DNA of 64,000 nucleotides from Enoplolaimus lenunculus. Taxonomy: Eukaryota; Nematoda; Enoplea; Enoplida; Thoracostomopsidae. The stretch is from the NCBI GenBank assembly GCA_030248215.1, contig JASANG010000904.1:96780-160779 (forward strand). Reading direction: 5' to 3'. The stretch's first letter is position 1. Every line of letters starts with the position of its first letter. A program made the translations under genes and the position numbers. The notes beneath the pieces were generated by a model that had not been told where the DNA came from, did not search any database, and saw only the letters and a program-made list of their open reading frames with translations. Below are positions 38,201 to 48,934 of this stretch, in pieces.

Positions 38201-39497
38201 GATGTTCCAGTTTATTTGAGATTTTATGAATACGAGCTGATCGCGAATTAGTTAATTTTAGACTCAAACTTCATCGAAACTACCTCAAATTAATAGTAAC
38301 TCATTTACAACGGGTCAAAAACGAATTGATGCTCGAAAAATACAATTATCAGAAACGTTGGAGCCGCTGCCAAACAAATCGCCTGTTTTCGCGCAAAAGC
38401 TCAAAACATATAAAAAACGCAATGTCCATGTATCAAATAACAGTTCAGATACGCGAAAAAATACGATTAAAACTATGGTAAGCGTACCTGTCGTTCATAT
38501 GTTTAATCATTCATAAGCACGCGAAGACTTCATTGTCCCGCTAAATATCATATGATACTCGCTGTAATTTTGGAATATTATACGGTACTCCCATAAATGA
38601 CCAATACGTACTTACATATCCCGTGATATGCGAGCTTTTGCGCATTTGAATATCTCAGAGCGGTGACTTGTAAAGTCAATATCATATGACATGTCAGTTT
38701 TGCCTGTCAACCCGATATGAGAGCCCGAATTTTAAAGTTGACATCGAGTTCCACATGGGCAAACCGTGATTCGCTGCCCCGGTTACAGCGTGAGTTCAGC
38801 ATTATGTACTTATTGGTATAAAGTATACCAACACATATTTTATAAAATGAATGGACTGTAGAATGGTTACTCGGGCTTGTCAGCGGCTAGAGGGGAAACA
38901 GGGGATGCTGAGCAACCCCACTGGACGAATTCTAACCACTCGCCACCGTAGAAAATTTTCAGCCTTGCTTGTAATTCATCAAAAACCCCTAAGCGTGATT
39001 CGGGTTTCGCCACTAAACTACCCATTTGGTGCTTCACTTCCTGCCCCTATATGCTCGGTTGCCTGACAGGCTGTCTGCCTCACTTTTAAATAAGTTCCTA
39101 CCGGCTTGGTACTAAATTTGAAATTATGTGTCAATGAAATTTTTACCCTGCCCCCCACGTCTTTCCACCGTATCTAAAAAACCTGGTATGTCTTAGGAAA
39201 CTGGTCTATTGGGGGTGTCGGCAGATAAGATACAAAATGATCATATGGAAAAGGGTCATAGGAAAGAAAATTTTCAGGAATGTATTAATAGCTACGCTGT
39301 AGCTATATTCTAGCTTTGGATTTCAGGGAACACAAAGAAATCGCTCAAAGCAACAGCAACCATCTGAAGAATTGAAATCAAAACGCGCTGACAAGATACA
39401 AACTATTATTGATTTAAATTGTGATTCAATTCATCCACCAGCCGCCCTGAAGCTTCACAATCTTCAAACTAGTAAACCCGAAATGCAACGAGTTTAA
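29271..39497 (+). CDS. FAM149-like protein (DUF3719 region), seven exons, 5' end missing
   Basis: Exons: 29271-29348, 30226-30328, 31814-31956, 33254-33430, 35805-35954, 38297-38477, 39327-39497. All have GT/AG borders and every split codon closes in phase, giving about 334 residues up to a TAA. The middle reads 'SSLHSWAED|EHDLIASQRVA', 'QYFQQIDAALYDN', 'DLTAECNDWSKVFPHLR', followed by 'NFEEILACHG'. This matches what I recall of DUF3719, whose conserved HLR motif defines the FAM149 family. FAM149B is linked to primary cilia in vertebrates. The C-terminal half is basic and serine-rich ('KLNRPRSASNSKMPDKSHAK') and likely disordered. The donor of exon 3 is weak (CG|GTCAGA). An ATG exon upstream of 29271 must exist but I cannot place it. 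The introns hold many transposons. The gene is convergent with CARD gene 2. Confidence 0.68.
29441..29622 (+). mobile_element. TTAGGC-carrying MITE, intron 1 of the FAM149-like gene
   Basis: Starts GGCCTATATG and ends 'CTGTTCTATACATTGGCC'. It has 'TTTTCTGCGGCAC', 'GAGTAAGCTTAAGCTTTAAA' and short GCTTGGGCTTAATAGGCTTA runs. It is about 182 bp, with few intact TTAGGC units left. Confidence 0.8.
30055..30180 (+). mobile_element. hAT-type MITE fragment, CAGGCCCGTAGCC family
   Basis: It begins CAGGCCTGTAGCCAACTCAC and continues through the family core, but the right terminus is missing. It ends about 45 bp before the acceptor of the 30226 exon. Confidence 0.75.
30665..30805. mobile_element. GAGTTGATT palindromic repeat, intron 2 of the FAM149-like gene
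   Basis: 'CAGTGAGTTGATTTAACCTC' on the left and 'AATTAATTAATCAATTCGTC' on the right bracket a CAGAATTCGG core, as in the copies at 17570 and 28780. Confidence 0.6.
31095..31193 (-). mobile_element. TTAGGC-carrying MITE fragment
   Basis: CCTAAGCCTAAGCAAAAAA, 'TCTAGACTCTAAACCTAC', 'GAAACCTAGACGCCCCTTAA' and the terminus AGTAACATGGGCC are present. The other half is missing. It belongs to the GGGGCGTC subfamily of 14960-15130. Confidence 0.75.
33820..34205. mobile_element. worn hAT-like MITE, AGGGTGCAAACGG family
   Basis: Starts AGGGTGCAAACGGATAG, has repeated ATAACGGAAACGG near both ends and finishes GATATCCTGTTACAACCTG. It lies in intron 4 of the FAM149-like gene. A similar TCCGTTATTTCGATCGTTAT patch is at 63758-63800. 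Confidence 0.6.
34267..34506 (-). CDS. possible minus-strand exon nested in intron 4 of the FAM149-like gene
   Basis: Read on the minus strand, a TTGCAG acceptor is followed by an open frame of about 77 codons: 'RQCFSIEIRQQNLGKTRDKH', 'EFLRVAELKEFNSPGVRV', 'CKLCGGNSQQRSQKQ', then a stop. The composition is protein-like and a CxxC pair is present, but I know no relative and found no partner exon. It may be chance, or the remnant of a gene carried here. Confidence 0.25.
   Translation of the reverse strand: MLQRQCFSIEIRQQNLGKTRDKHKYEFLRVAELKEFNSPGVRVCEPESGSKLELCKLCGGNSQQRSQKQINSEPKKRIL
34596..34627. repeat. (TTTA)n microsatellite
   Basis: Seven or so TTTA units in a row within intron 4 of the FAM149-like gene, followed by AT-rich non-coding DNA. 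Confidence 0.85.
36310..36430. repeat. AT-only palindrome
   Basis: About 120 bp of TATATA/AAATATATA forms an inverted repeat centred near 36370, in intron 5 of the FAM149-like gene. The flanks 36130-36660 carry a loose recurring pattern 'TTTTAGTAAATTTATTACTA', suggesting an old expanded repeat. Confidence 0.85.
38515..38795. mobile_element. partial MITE, CCCCGGTTATAAC family
   Basis: Shares 'CATTGTCCCGCTAAATATC', 'ATATGATACTCGCTG', 'GATATGAGAGCCCGAA' and 'CTGCCCCGGTTACAGCGTGA' with the right half of 12934-13595. It lies in intron 6 of the FAM149-like gene, followed at 38872-39000 by a worn CAGGCCCGTAGCC-family element. Confidence 0.7.
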
Positions 39498-39551
39498 AAG
39501 ATAATATATATAACTATCACCTCTCGTATGTGAGAGTGAAAGTGCTAAAAA

Positions 39552-39557
39552 AATAAA
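39552..39557 (+). terminator. polyadenylation signal of the FAM149-like gene
   Basis: AATAAA lies 55 nt past the TAA at 39495-39497, a normal distance, supporting that exon as the last. Confidence 0.65.
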
Positions 39558-39599
39558 CTTTCAGGCGCTCAATGTGTTACATTTTCTCGCATATAGTAG

Positions 39600-39960
39600 A
39601 CTGTGGATAAGCTTAAGCAATCTGTATAAGTAAATTAACACACAATGCACAGTGTTTAACAATTACTACGTGTATCCGCAGTTTGAAATCTCCGCAAGAT
39701 GTAATAGCCCCCTCGGTCTGGAGCAATAACCTCCTATTACTGAGTGATAATGATAAATGCCCCCATCAGCCGTGCTGGAGCAGCCAGGGGGGCTCCCCCC
39801 AAATTCAAGAATGGGGCCCTTCAACCGGTTAGGGACTGTGCCCCTTTAGGGGTGGGCCCCCAAATGGGGGTATGGGGGTGGCTGCTCCGGCCCTGCCCAA
39901 CAGTGAGGTTGCGATTCGAACCCTGGTTTGAAATAAATTCTAATACATCAAAGTAAATAT
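39600..39960 (+). mobile_element. tRNA-type SINE, copy 1, interrupted by another element
   Basis: A box-A-like 'TTACTGAGTGATAATGATAA' near 39737 and a box-B-like GCGATTCGAACCC near 39911 mark a tRNA-derived pol III promoter, with the upstream 'GTGTTTAACAATTACTACG' and downstream tail matching 62680-62900. In the intact copy the two boxes are about 40 bp apart. Here they are separated by an extra GC-rich block (39770-39898). Confidence 0.65.
39770..39898. mobile_element. GC-rich MITE inserted between SINE boxes A and B
   Basis: GCTGGAGCAGCC on the left and GGCTGCTCCGGCCCTGC on the right are inverted, with GGGGGGCTCCCCCC and GGGGCCC blocks inside. A worn relative beginning GCAGGGCCGGACCGGC is at 34915-35095. 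Confidence 0.7.
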
Positions 39961-40084
39961 GAGTGAGAAACGGCTAAAGTTGTTAGAACCTGCGTTAGAT
40001 TACCATATGGCTGTAATAAAATATTTCAGTACTGTTCGCAAAACATAATACGTCAGACATTCACGGTTTGAGAAGTATATAATC

Positions 40085-40535
40085 AGAGCTGCTCACTACA
40101 TGTGGGTACCCGCAAGTAACGCGGGTACGGGTAAGAAAATTTTGACACGGGTGTACCTGCGCGTAAAGCTAGTATCCCTCACAAATAAAGCCGGTTGCTA
40201 GATTATGGTTCTGGCTGAATTAGGCCCATGCACGCGGGAATACTTTTACATATATTTCAACAAAAATTTTTGGAGTACAGGTTATCAGATAGCATTTGGA
40301 GACGTTCTTCGCAGTCCCTATAGAGGTTATATTTTTCTTTGGAGTATGATAAATTGCAATGAAACAATAAAGAAATGTGTGCAAAATTACACAATTATAT
40401 TGAACACATAAGAAAAAATAACAGAGTTTAAAGGCAGGTAGTGGGTAAATTGATTTTGCTGGGGTATACTCGCAGGTATAACTATTTTCCGCTGGTAAAG
40501 CGCAGCACGGGTAAAATAATGTTTGCCCACTAACA
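40085..40535. repeat. CGCGGGTA-rich repeat element
   Basis: GTACCCGCAAGTAACGCGGG at the left and AGCGCAGCACGGGTAAAATA at the right bracket an AT-rich centre, as at 15305-15750. It lies between the two convergent genes. Confidence 0.5.
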
Positions 40536-40582
40536 CATCTACATATAATCAAAAGCTACCAGAATCTTTCATGCTTAGCGTT

Positions 40583-43500
40583 TCATTCTTTTAAAACTGA
40601 AGAATAACTGCAACATAAGCCGATTATCGCCACTCCGCACAACACTGCTAGCTGAAATATATATGTATATGTAAACGCGCAATCAGATTCAAGCAATATT
40701 GTTAGGGACAGCGTTACGAAGCAATGAATAGATTTATTCATGCCTAGTTCAACGAATGAGGATTTAAAAGCTGCTAGAAACTAGAAGGCCTAGATGTTGA
40801 CTTGATTAGTAGCTGACTAGAAATCACTGTTTGCATACTGACTAAAATATACCACCCAAGTGGTGACTAGATTACCGTTTAATTATTGACTAGACATACC
40901 ACCCCAGTACTGACTAGATGTTACCCGACTAGCAATTGTATATCTAAAACAAAAGTACCGCCTCTTTGCGTTCCCTTTCCGTTGGATTAAGATTTCAAAT
41001 TTTCGTGGTGAGACTAGCAGGTTGCCTCTCTGAAGTGACAGGGGAGAGAAAATTTTAGCACCAGTCGAAACTCGTAAGAAAACCGGTACGTAATGTATGC
41101 AAAAAACGGGGACATCTTCCTGACAGGGACAAGGGTGCAGCACTGAACACTATTTTCACTTACCTGTCTTGGGGTTGGGAAGAGCCTTGGACTACGCAAG
41201 GGTTGATTTGGTTGGGGGATTCTCGGATTGGCCTCCTTGCTCACCTATTTCGGACTCCAGTCTGTGAGCGTATATGTACGAGTATAACATATATGCTATA
41301 TATCAGAGTGTACACCAGATACAGCGTATATGCGTATAGTTGTATGCACAGTGTATCCTCTGCGATAGAAAACCACTGGGCTACCGGTAGTCTGGAGCGA
41401 CGTGGGTGGGGGCCCTGAACACATATTGGGCGGCGTGATCGCCAACCCTCGCCTACATCCCGGTCCCGCCGTACTGCTTAGAAGTGTTCCTTTTTTCCTT
41501 TTGTTCTGCCCGATCAATCCTACCGGTGCCGAAGCCACTTTGTGTTTCTGACTGTGCACAGGCAGCAGAATTCATTTAAACCACACAGAGCATTGAAGTT
41601 TGCCCAGGGGAGAGCTGGGGGCGGCACAAGCGATAAGGAAGTAGCCGGGCTGCTACAGTGAGGAATTTGCCTGACAATCTCAGACTGGGGGCTGGAAAGG
41701 CGAGGCTCGCTACAAGGTCGCTCATTTTTCGTGTCACGCTGTCCCGGTTTTACTGTCTTTTGGAAGCTCAAACCAAGTCAAAAAGAAAACAAAGGTGCCC
41801 TGAGAACCCTGGGGTGAGAATCGTGAATAGCGACTAAGCGCCTTTCTTTTTGGGACGGGCTGCTTACCACGCGCTCGCTAATGTTTCGACGCCCAATTTC
41901 TTTATTGTCCCCGTTGTCAGTGATTAATGTGTTTGCCTAGCGTGCAGTTTAAAAAATTTTCAATGAGATAGTGTTTCCGCCACTACTGCTGGGGTTTGAA
42001 CTTCAAGCAATTTTCAGATGGTGCGGGGGATTTTGACGAGTATTTGAATTTTGTTTGCAGAGAGGGTGGGTTTATTTTGGCTACTTTTAAGAGAAGCGTT
42101 TGATTTTGTTTGGGTTTTCAAATGACCCGGGGTGTATGCCGTCTGGTAGAAGCGAGCTTGGAGGAATTTTTGGGGTTTTGAAAGCGGGCAGCTGGCGGCT
42201 TACTACAGAACGAGAGACCAGTTAGGTATGTTGGTATCGAGGGGTTAAGGAGTCTAATATCGGTCGGCAGTGATGCAGCACGGAATTATTCCCGAATTTT
42301 AGGGATAGTTTTTGTTGACAACCTTAACTCTTGCAAGTTTCGTGCTTTTCTACCCTACGAGCAAAAATGCAATTTTTGTTTTTTATTTCGACCTACAAAA
42401 CGGAAGTTTGATTCCGCTCGTCGAGCTGATTAGAAAACAACCCATAACCCTGTAAACATTTACGGATCCCGGTTCGAAATATGCTATTTTCACTTCTCCG
42501 TGTTTGGCGCTAAAATTAGTACCATTCGGTTCAGCTCTACAAGCTGATAAAGCAAACCACCTCGAATGCCGTTCGCAAATTAATGGTTAAGAAGTTATAG
42601 CTGACAGAGGCTAGTGACCGGCATGCGCGTATTTGAGGTTTGTAATTCTCAACAGACTAAGCGGGGAACTTGGTCGGGACGCTATTCGGCACAAGGGGGG
42701 ATATGTGGGTATGTATGTACAGAAGGGGAGGGCTTTATAAAAATGGGGGGGAGCAGATAGGACTGTCTCAGTTTCACGAAGTGGGTGTGGGATAGCAGGT
42801 TACTTTTGGTTTAAAGTTTGCCTATCGCTATCGATAACGTGGGCACGGGGTATATTCGTGAAAAATTCTAGGGAAGGACAAATTCAGAGGCATCGTGAAA
42901 CTCTCATTGTGCAAAAATAACAAGGTCCAAGCGAATGGCAGGGAGGCCAAAACAGCCTTGTGTTAAGCACTAGGACCTGTCTGACAAAAGAACTACGCGC
43001 CTAGCCATCTGAGATAATTTCATTGTACCCCGTGGCATGAGAAGGTTCTAGCCAGGCCCCAGGGATATTGTTGGACTAGGACCTGCTTATTTGCTTGACA
43101 ACCAGAACACTGAATGCACGGCTCATGTACACGATTTGTCAAGGAACCGGAACTTTAAACGCTTAAGAGACAGAAGCGGGGAACAGCGTCTTTCAGAAAA
43201 TTCTCCCGGGAACCTCGCCCCTTTGCTTCCTTGGTGGTTTGCATGTGCGGCTTTTCAGGGTTGTACCTAGAAAACTAAACGAGTTTAACCTGTTCAGTTC
43301 AGTTGACAACAAACACCGCCTAAGTTGAGGACGCTGGTAGAGCTACTAGCAATCCCTATACGCAGTACTTCATGCTACCAAAAATCAACGACACTCAGCA
43401 ACAAAATTTGTTTGAGTCTTAATATTCTGCTTAAAGTATACGTTTATTGCTTGGACAATTGGATCATTACTGTATGTACTGTATAAATTTATAATAAACC

Positions 43501-46500
43501 AAAACTTCAAACTGAGTTAGTATTGAACCATGAGCGATTTAAACTTTCAATTCCTGGCCTTGAGCCACCGCTGACTTAAAGTTTCAAAACTTTAACAGGA
43601 TTTGCTTGATTACCAGTAAATTTTGCTTAGAGTAGCGACGCTTGTTCGAACTAGCGGCGTCCTAGTTAAAATCAAATGCTCGGATCGATCCGCTTTTCTG
43701 CTGAAAGGTCTGACCATATGAAGAAATTTTGCAGGATAGCCTGTTGACCCTCACAAAGGATACAACAACCCTTAACACACAATTTGCAGACCTGATCGCT
43801 CCTGAACTCAACAGAGTTTCTTCAGGATAGATACCATAAAGCCAAAGCACATTGTTGCCGGTGCGAATCATTCACGCATAGAGGTGTTCTAGAGAAGCTT
43901 AGGCGTAGGACGATATCGGAATTTTGTGACTCTCAGAACCCTATATCACGCCAGGGGGACTATCATCCTCTGGACAAGTAGCTTAATTGGCAGATCCACG
44001 GCCTCGAACACCGTGAGAATATCATTTCGAATACGTGCCCCGGGATACTCATTGATCGTACCTTAACAATACTTCATAATTCATACTTTAGTTGATTCAG
44101 CGGGTAGTACTCTTAAACAAGAAAATGCAACAACAGGGTTACGCGTTGCGATTTGCCATTTACCGTATCCCGTTTACAGGCGGATTGCGCCTAATAGAAG
44201 AAAGAGAAAAACTGTAAACTTTCTGTGCAAAATTTTCCTTCGCTTTTTTTTCTAAGGGACCTAAGATCTACTAAGATCTACTGCCTCCGAATCTATTGGT
44301 TTAGGTGTTTATGTGATGACCAATTGTAACTCAAAAATGCACCCTTTCGATAATTTGGCAATGGCGCATAGCCAGAGAGGTCCAATTACGCTATGTAACC
44401 TTGGCAATTTTTATTATATACTTTTTCAGTCGGTAGCACAAGAATCTCTTCTTATAGGACATCAACATCTTTTCCAAACTCTTGGCTTCACCCCTGATGA
44501 TTGTAGGCGTGTCCTAGTGACGGAATGATTTTACAGAGTCAAAAATAGCTTCGGCTTTCGTTTAGGCTTAGAGTTAGACTTAAGCTTTGAAGTCAGGCCC
44601 ATATAATTAACGTGGGCAGTACGCGTTGTGGTGCTGTTATAACTACAAATTGCGATTACCGTAATAACTGTAGCTCGTGTACACTGTCTCATTGTTGGTA
44701 TCGTCCGGCGGTGAATCGTTTGATTGTATAACGGAGTTGTGTTTCGCTTGCTGACGACTTTTTTATTGTTCTCGATTATATTTGCGTCATCGTCAATGTT
44801 TAATATTGCGCTTCCAAAAGCGGCATCCTTTGACCACTGCAATGATTTTGACTGATTTCTGTTTTGGTTTCTGGTTGATAGTATGTCTGCTTCAGCGCTG
44901 CTGTCTTCTTTGTTGTATTTAGTTGATGAAGCAGGTCGAAATTGATGATTTACAGCGTTATTGCCAACTACTGTCGCGTGAGGATTTAGATTGATTAGAT
45001 TGACGTTGTTGCTGGCACATATTTCCGCGCCATTATGAGTGCCTTCGCTATTACTCAAAGATTCAGCGTCTATACCATGAAGCAGTCTGAACTGTAGTAG
45101 ATCGCTGTAAGTGATAGTGCTTTGCGCGGCGTGCAATTTTTCAACAATATGTCCTTGCATATTATTTGTTAGAGCGTCACAAAAGTCTTTATAGCAATCT
45201 GGAGTCATTTGAAAGCAAAGTTTGTTGAGTAGCATGGCGTTTCGTGTGAATTCATGCGGATTCGACTACAGTAAGACAACAAGCAAAAAAACAATATTTA
45301 GTCAAATGCATTTTCCAAAATAACTTACGTCCGCCATGTCAAATTCGCAGAACGCAATCTGAACGTAACAGGTTTTCATCTGGCATGAACAGGTCGTGAA
45401 AGTTTCTCCATCAGTGTATAGTTACTCGAAAAAAAACTGGGTTGAGGCGTAAGGTGTCATTTTGAGTCCCAATAAGGAGTCCGTATCCCAAGTTTAGAGT
45501 TAGTCGTGAACAAAGTTTATCACTCCTAATTAGAATCCACAAAAGATAAAGTAGAAGAATGACATAGACTGCTCATATATGTAACAGACCCTCAGACCAC
45601 CTAAATCCAGGAAAATATTAACGGACATGACAAACAACAAAAATCCTTTGTACCCTGTCAGTTCTGCCCCAAAGATTGAATGTCCAAAAAAATTTTCTAA
45701 AGGGGTAAAATTGTAAGGCAGGGGGCATTTTCATTTTATCACAAAAAATTCTTTGAGAATAATTGTATCTTTGCAAATATTTTCCGAGGGAAAAAATTGT
45801 AAGGTAGGGTTCTCCTGCTATATCAATTCTTCCTCATAGCAGCATTTATTAAGTTTCATGAGGGGAGTTCAGCTGGCGAAATTTTCGGGCCGAATTTTCC
45901 GGAAGGAAAATTCGGCTGGTGGCAAATTGAGCCTGGTACACCCTGCAATGCACTTCCGGATGTAGTGTCATATTCTTACTGTTTTTCCATGCTGGCTGCC
46001 ATATTTTCCCCGCTCCGAATGTCGTTCCCATCAATATTTTGTCGTGCTATACCAGCAGGCGATCGTGCAGTCATTTGGATTCTTAGTGCGTGCTTGAACT
46101 TTCCTACCTTTTGGACCTTCTCTTATTGCGCTATATTTAGAGGCTCGAGGTAAAATTATTCGTTAAGGAATTAAAACGTATAGGTTTGATAGCTAGAAAA
46201 GAATGAAATTTAGTTTCAGAATTACAATACTAATTTGACATTTGCTGGATATCCGGATATGAAAAAATGTTTAGGTGCCCATCTCTATGTGCAGGAGCCG
46301 ATCAAAATTTAATTGTGCTATTCATTTGACATCCGGTTACGGTTCAAATACAAAATTCACTATCCGATTCTGGTTCAAGAGCTTTGAAAACAATCAATTC
46401 AACGAAGTACATCGATCGCTATTAGTGGCAAAAATTTTTGGTCCGAACACAATCAGAGAAATTTGTTAACACTCAATCAAGTAACAGCCAAAATTTGTTA

Positions 46501-48281
46501 AAATAAGCAAAATAACAAAAGTCGACAATTACCGCCATCCACACATCACTGATATGCCGGTCTGATTTGAGGGATTTATAATGTTTAACGCTGGTGGTGA
46601 CTAGCACGTTTTCTGTATTTAAGCAAAAAAGACAAGTAATATTACTTGCAAAACGCGCTTAGTAATAAAAATTGATTTTGTAATTAAGTCATTACTATTG
46701 GTACACATTCTGTGAATCACTCAGTCAGTGTTACCTGATTGTTCGTTTAAAATGCATTTCGACACAGCGCATTGGCCGCTCCGCACATCAATGAAATGCG
46801 AAGTAGCATAATTGAAATTTATGCCAGTGAACAAAATTGAAAATATACGTGTTCCTGTACTTGTGTTTTGTATCGTGGATCATAATATCACAAAAATGTT
46901 TAATAGAACCGTGTCCTGTTTTTAGGGCACACATTGTTGGTTGCAATCACTAAATTTGTTAATGACCGCCGAAAGCCATGGGCGGTCGCTTACCCCTTAC
47001 GTTTGACAACAGACAACTTTACCCACAGTTCTGCTATTAGGATAATGTATTAAAAATTAAAATATGTTCCGCTCTTGTTTGACTAATTTCCGAACCAAAA
47101 ACCTAACCAGACTCACTACCAACAATTTACTTTGGGAGTAAATTGTTTAACTGTGAAATTGGCCCATGTAAAGATCAGATGCGGAACGTTTTTCTGTGCT
47201 GCGGCAATAGAGTAAGCTTAAGCTTTAGGGACTAATTTTTACTGCTTGGCTTTGGCTTAGGCTTAGGCTTAGGATTAGGCTTAGGCTTAGGCTTAGGATT
47301 AGGCTTAGGCTTAGGCTTAGGATTAGGCTTAGGCTTAGGCTTACGCTTAGGAATATGCTCATTCTTACTCTCACAAACCCAAAAAGTGATGAACAAATGA
47401 ACCAGCGTCTCACGCAATCTTTCATGATCGTTGCTCGTGTATCGACTATAGAGACTCAACTGTCATTCAACATGGTTTTGGCCCCTTTTGTGGATTCTCG
47501 TTAGAACTTTTGGATTCTATCCACTAACGGGCTCTAATCAGAAATACTGACTGCCAATGCGAATCCCCTGTTAAGGTTGCGCTATACTTTTGATGATGTC
47601 CGGCGCCGCCGTCCGTCACCCGTACAGCGTGTCCGTCACCATGCGGTATCTTATGCAAATACAAGTACGATATCGTATGGTACGAACGGTGACGGATGGT
47701 GGTGGACTGCGTTGTACGGGTGATGCACGGCGTCGGACGTCGAGTATAACGCAACCTCGTTCTAATCACTTCAGTAATCAATATTGAATGCATGTGCACA
47801 TGAAAAATATTTCGAACAACCATCTAAACACGATCTCGCTTGAGGCGCGTAAGCAACACCACAAAAACAAAGTAAGCCTACACGACAATGTTTCCCTGCT
47901 GTAGGGTGTTGTAAATTAAAGAACAAAGAAGACGAGGGACAATTAGTTACAGTGAATGCACATTATTACCAGTATGATGTATTAGGGAACACAGCAAACT
48001 TAGATTGTTTTCTTGTAAGTCATTAAAAACCCATGTATGCCACTTCTGAAAAATTTACAACCTCCGTAGTAAGTTGAGCTGGTTACGGGCCTGGTACTCA
48101 CGCTTATCGATTTTATTGTCGTTTAACATACCATAATTTGCAGATATTCGTCGTTTGATAAATGTTTTTTCGCACGTAGCGCATTAGCGATTTTGTCGCC
48201 AAATATATTACATGATAAGTAATGGAAATTTCGAACCAATACCAGTCTTGCGTGTTCTTTACTGCTAACAATTCTTTCCAT
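40583..48281 (-). CDS. CARD gene 2: CARD, disordered linker, C-terminal membrane anchor (MAVS-like layout)
   Basis: Minus-strand exons: A 48281-48132, B 45265-44660, C 40651-40583, all joins phase 0, giving 274 residues. Exon A ('MERIVSSKEHARLVLVRNFH', 'YLSCNIFGDKIANALR', 'KKHLSNDEYLQIM') and the start of B ('SNPHEFTRNAMLLNKL', 'CYKDFCDALTNNMQGHIVEK') make the CARD. Residues 100-245 are polar with no domain. The tail joins 'CTRATVIT' of exon B to 'LAVLCGVAIIGLCCSYSSVL' of exon C, giving one hydrophobic helix of about 20 residues ending four to eight residues from the C terminus. Exon C has a good acceptor (ATATATTTCAG). Donor B (ACG|GTAATC) is modest; reading on instead gives a stop at 44531 inside a TTAGGC element. 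Exon lengths match CARD gene 3 almost codon for codon (50+202+22 against 50+200+22). Likely a tail-anchored innate-immune or apoptosis adaptor; function is inferred. Confidence 0.75.
41000..44300. other. gene-free stretch (intron 2 of CARD gene 2)
   Basis: This is notably richer in G and C than the rest of the window, with G-runs around 42700-42760, but has no coding frame I trust on either strand and no clear transposon ends. A good-looking minus-strand acceptor at 44189 (TTCTTCTATTAG) leads to only 25 codons without a full membrane helix. Confidence 0.5.
44555..44605 (+). mobile_element. TTAGGC-carrying MITE fragment
   Basis: 'TTTAGGCTTAGAGTTAGACT', 'TTAAGCTTTGAAGTC' and the terminus AGGCCCAT are present. 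It starts about 55 bp beyond the donor of CARD gene 2 exon B, and the read-through reading frame borrows its last residues from it. Confidence 0.6.
45430..45830. mobile_element. fragments of two MITEs in CARD gene 2 intron 1
   Basis: 45430-45560 has the 'GAGTCCCAATAAGGAGTCCG' interior of the CTGTAGTGACCC family. 45640-45830 has paired 'AAAAATTGTAAGGTAGG' blocks like those at 2690-2830 and 14235-14350. Neither has intact ends. Confidence 0.55.
47161..47375 (+). mobile_element. TTAGGC-carrying MITE with higher-order array
   Basis: Begins GGCCCATGTAAAGATCAGAT, then 'TTTTTCTGTGCTGCGGCAAT', 'AGAGTAAGCTTAAGCTTTAG', then an array from about 47253 to 47352 in which three TTAGGC units are followed by one TTAGGA, the 24-bp set repeating about three times, then 'CTTAGGAATATGCTCATTCT'. 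It is the longest and cleanest TTAGGC array of the window. It lies in intron 1 of CARD gene 2. Confidence 0.9.
47575..47760. mobile_element. MITE with GTTGCGCTATAC termini
   Basis: GGTTGCGCTATACTTTTGAT and CGAGTATAACGCAACC are inverted; the middle is rich in GTCCG/CGGAC and CGCCG. Relatives: 49950-50085, 56405-56595 and about 58990-59065. Confidence 0.7.
48008..48092 (-). mobile_element. hAT-type MITE fragment, CAGGCCCGTAGCC family
   Basis: On the minus strand it begins 'GCCCGTAACCAGCTCA' and carries the 'TTACAAG' core. It ends about 40 bp beyond the donor of CARD gene 2 exon A. Confidence 0.65.
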
Positions 48282-48934
48282 AATATGATTGATTAAGATT
48301 TAGCGAAATTGCAAAAATATTATACTTTCAGAGTTTAAAACTTAAATAACACTTTGTGATATTGAATTAAACGTTAAACTAGTGTTCTGGCAAGGTTGGA
48401 GTATAAAATATGTTTAAAAAACGCAAGGCGCAATTTGTGTCTGCAATTGCAATACAAAATTGAAATGTTGCATTGGTCGATGATCGATCCTAAAATCCCC
48501 CACCTAAAACAGCCCTTTTGTGCTGTTATAATCGCAGGCAATAACGATTCAGTGCTAAAGCCTGCACTCCATACCGCCCAGGAGGAACCAGGTCCAATCA
48601 GGTGCCTCACTGCGAGTGAGTCAGTCATTATTTTGTCGCACTCCACGAAGTTTTTTCTATACGAAGCATTTCAAAAGTTTCAGGCGCCCTGAAGCATCGA
48701 ATCGGTCGGAGCGGGTCAAACATGATAGAATGGACTAATAATGGAATGAATTTTTTTCTTGAATAGGACCTTTGCGAAGGACACAAAGGACTCGGTAAAC
48801 AATAATACGATCTAGTGGATCAAATAGAGCCTTAATGCATCATTGGGGAGGGGCACATTGAATCATATGACGGTCTGGGTCGCCCACATTGTGGCGGTCT
48901 TGCGGGGCTTAGCCTCGGCTCTGGAAACATTGTA

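Noticed and set aside
44531-44659. Longer C terminus of CARD gene 2 by reading straight on
   Set aside because: The extension enters a TTAGGC element and ends in repeat-derived 'KSNSKPKRKPK'; the splice to 40651 gives a tail matching the paralogue.
47225-47459. Open frames with KPKPNP or SLSLIL repeats
   Set aside because: These are translations of the TTAGGC array and have no gene structure.
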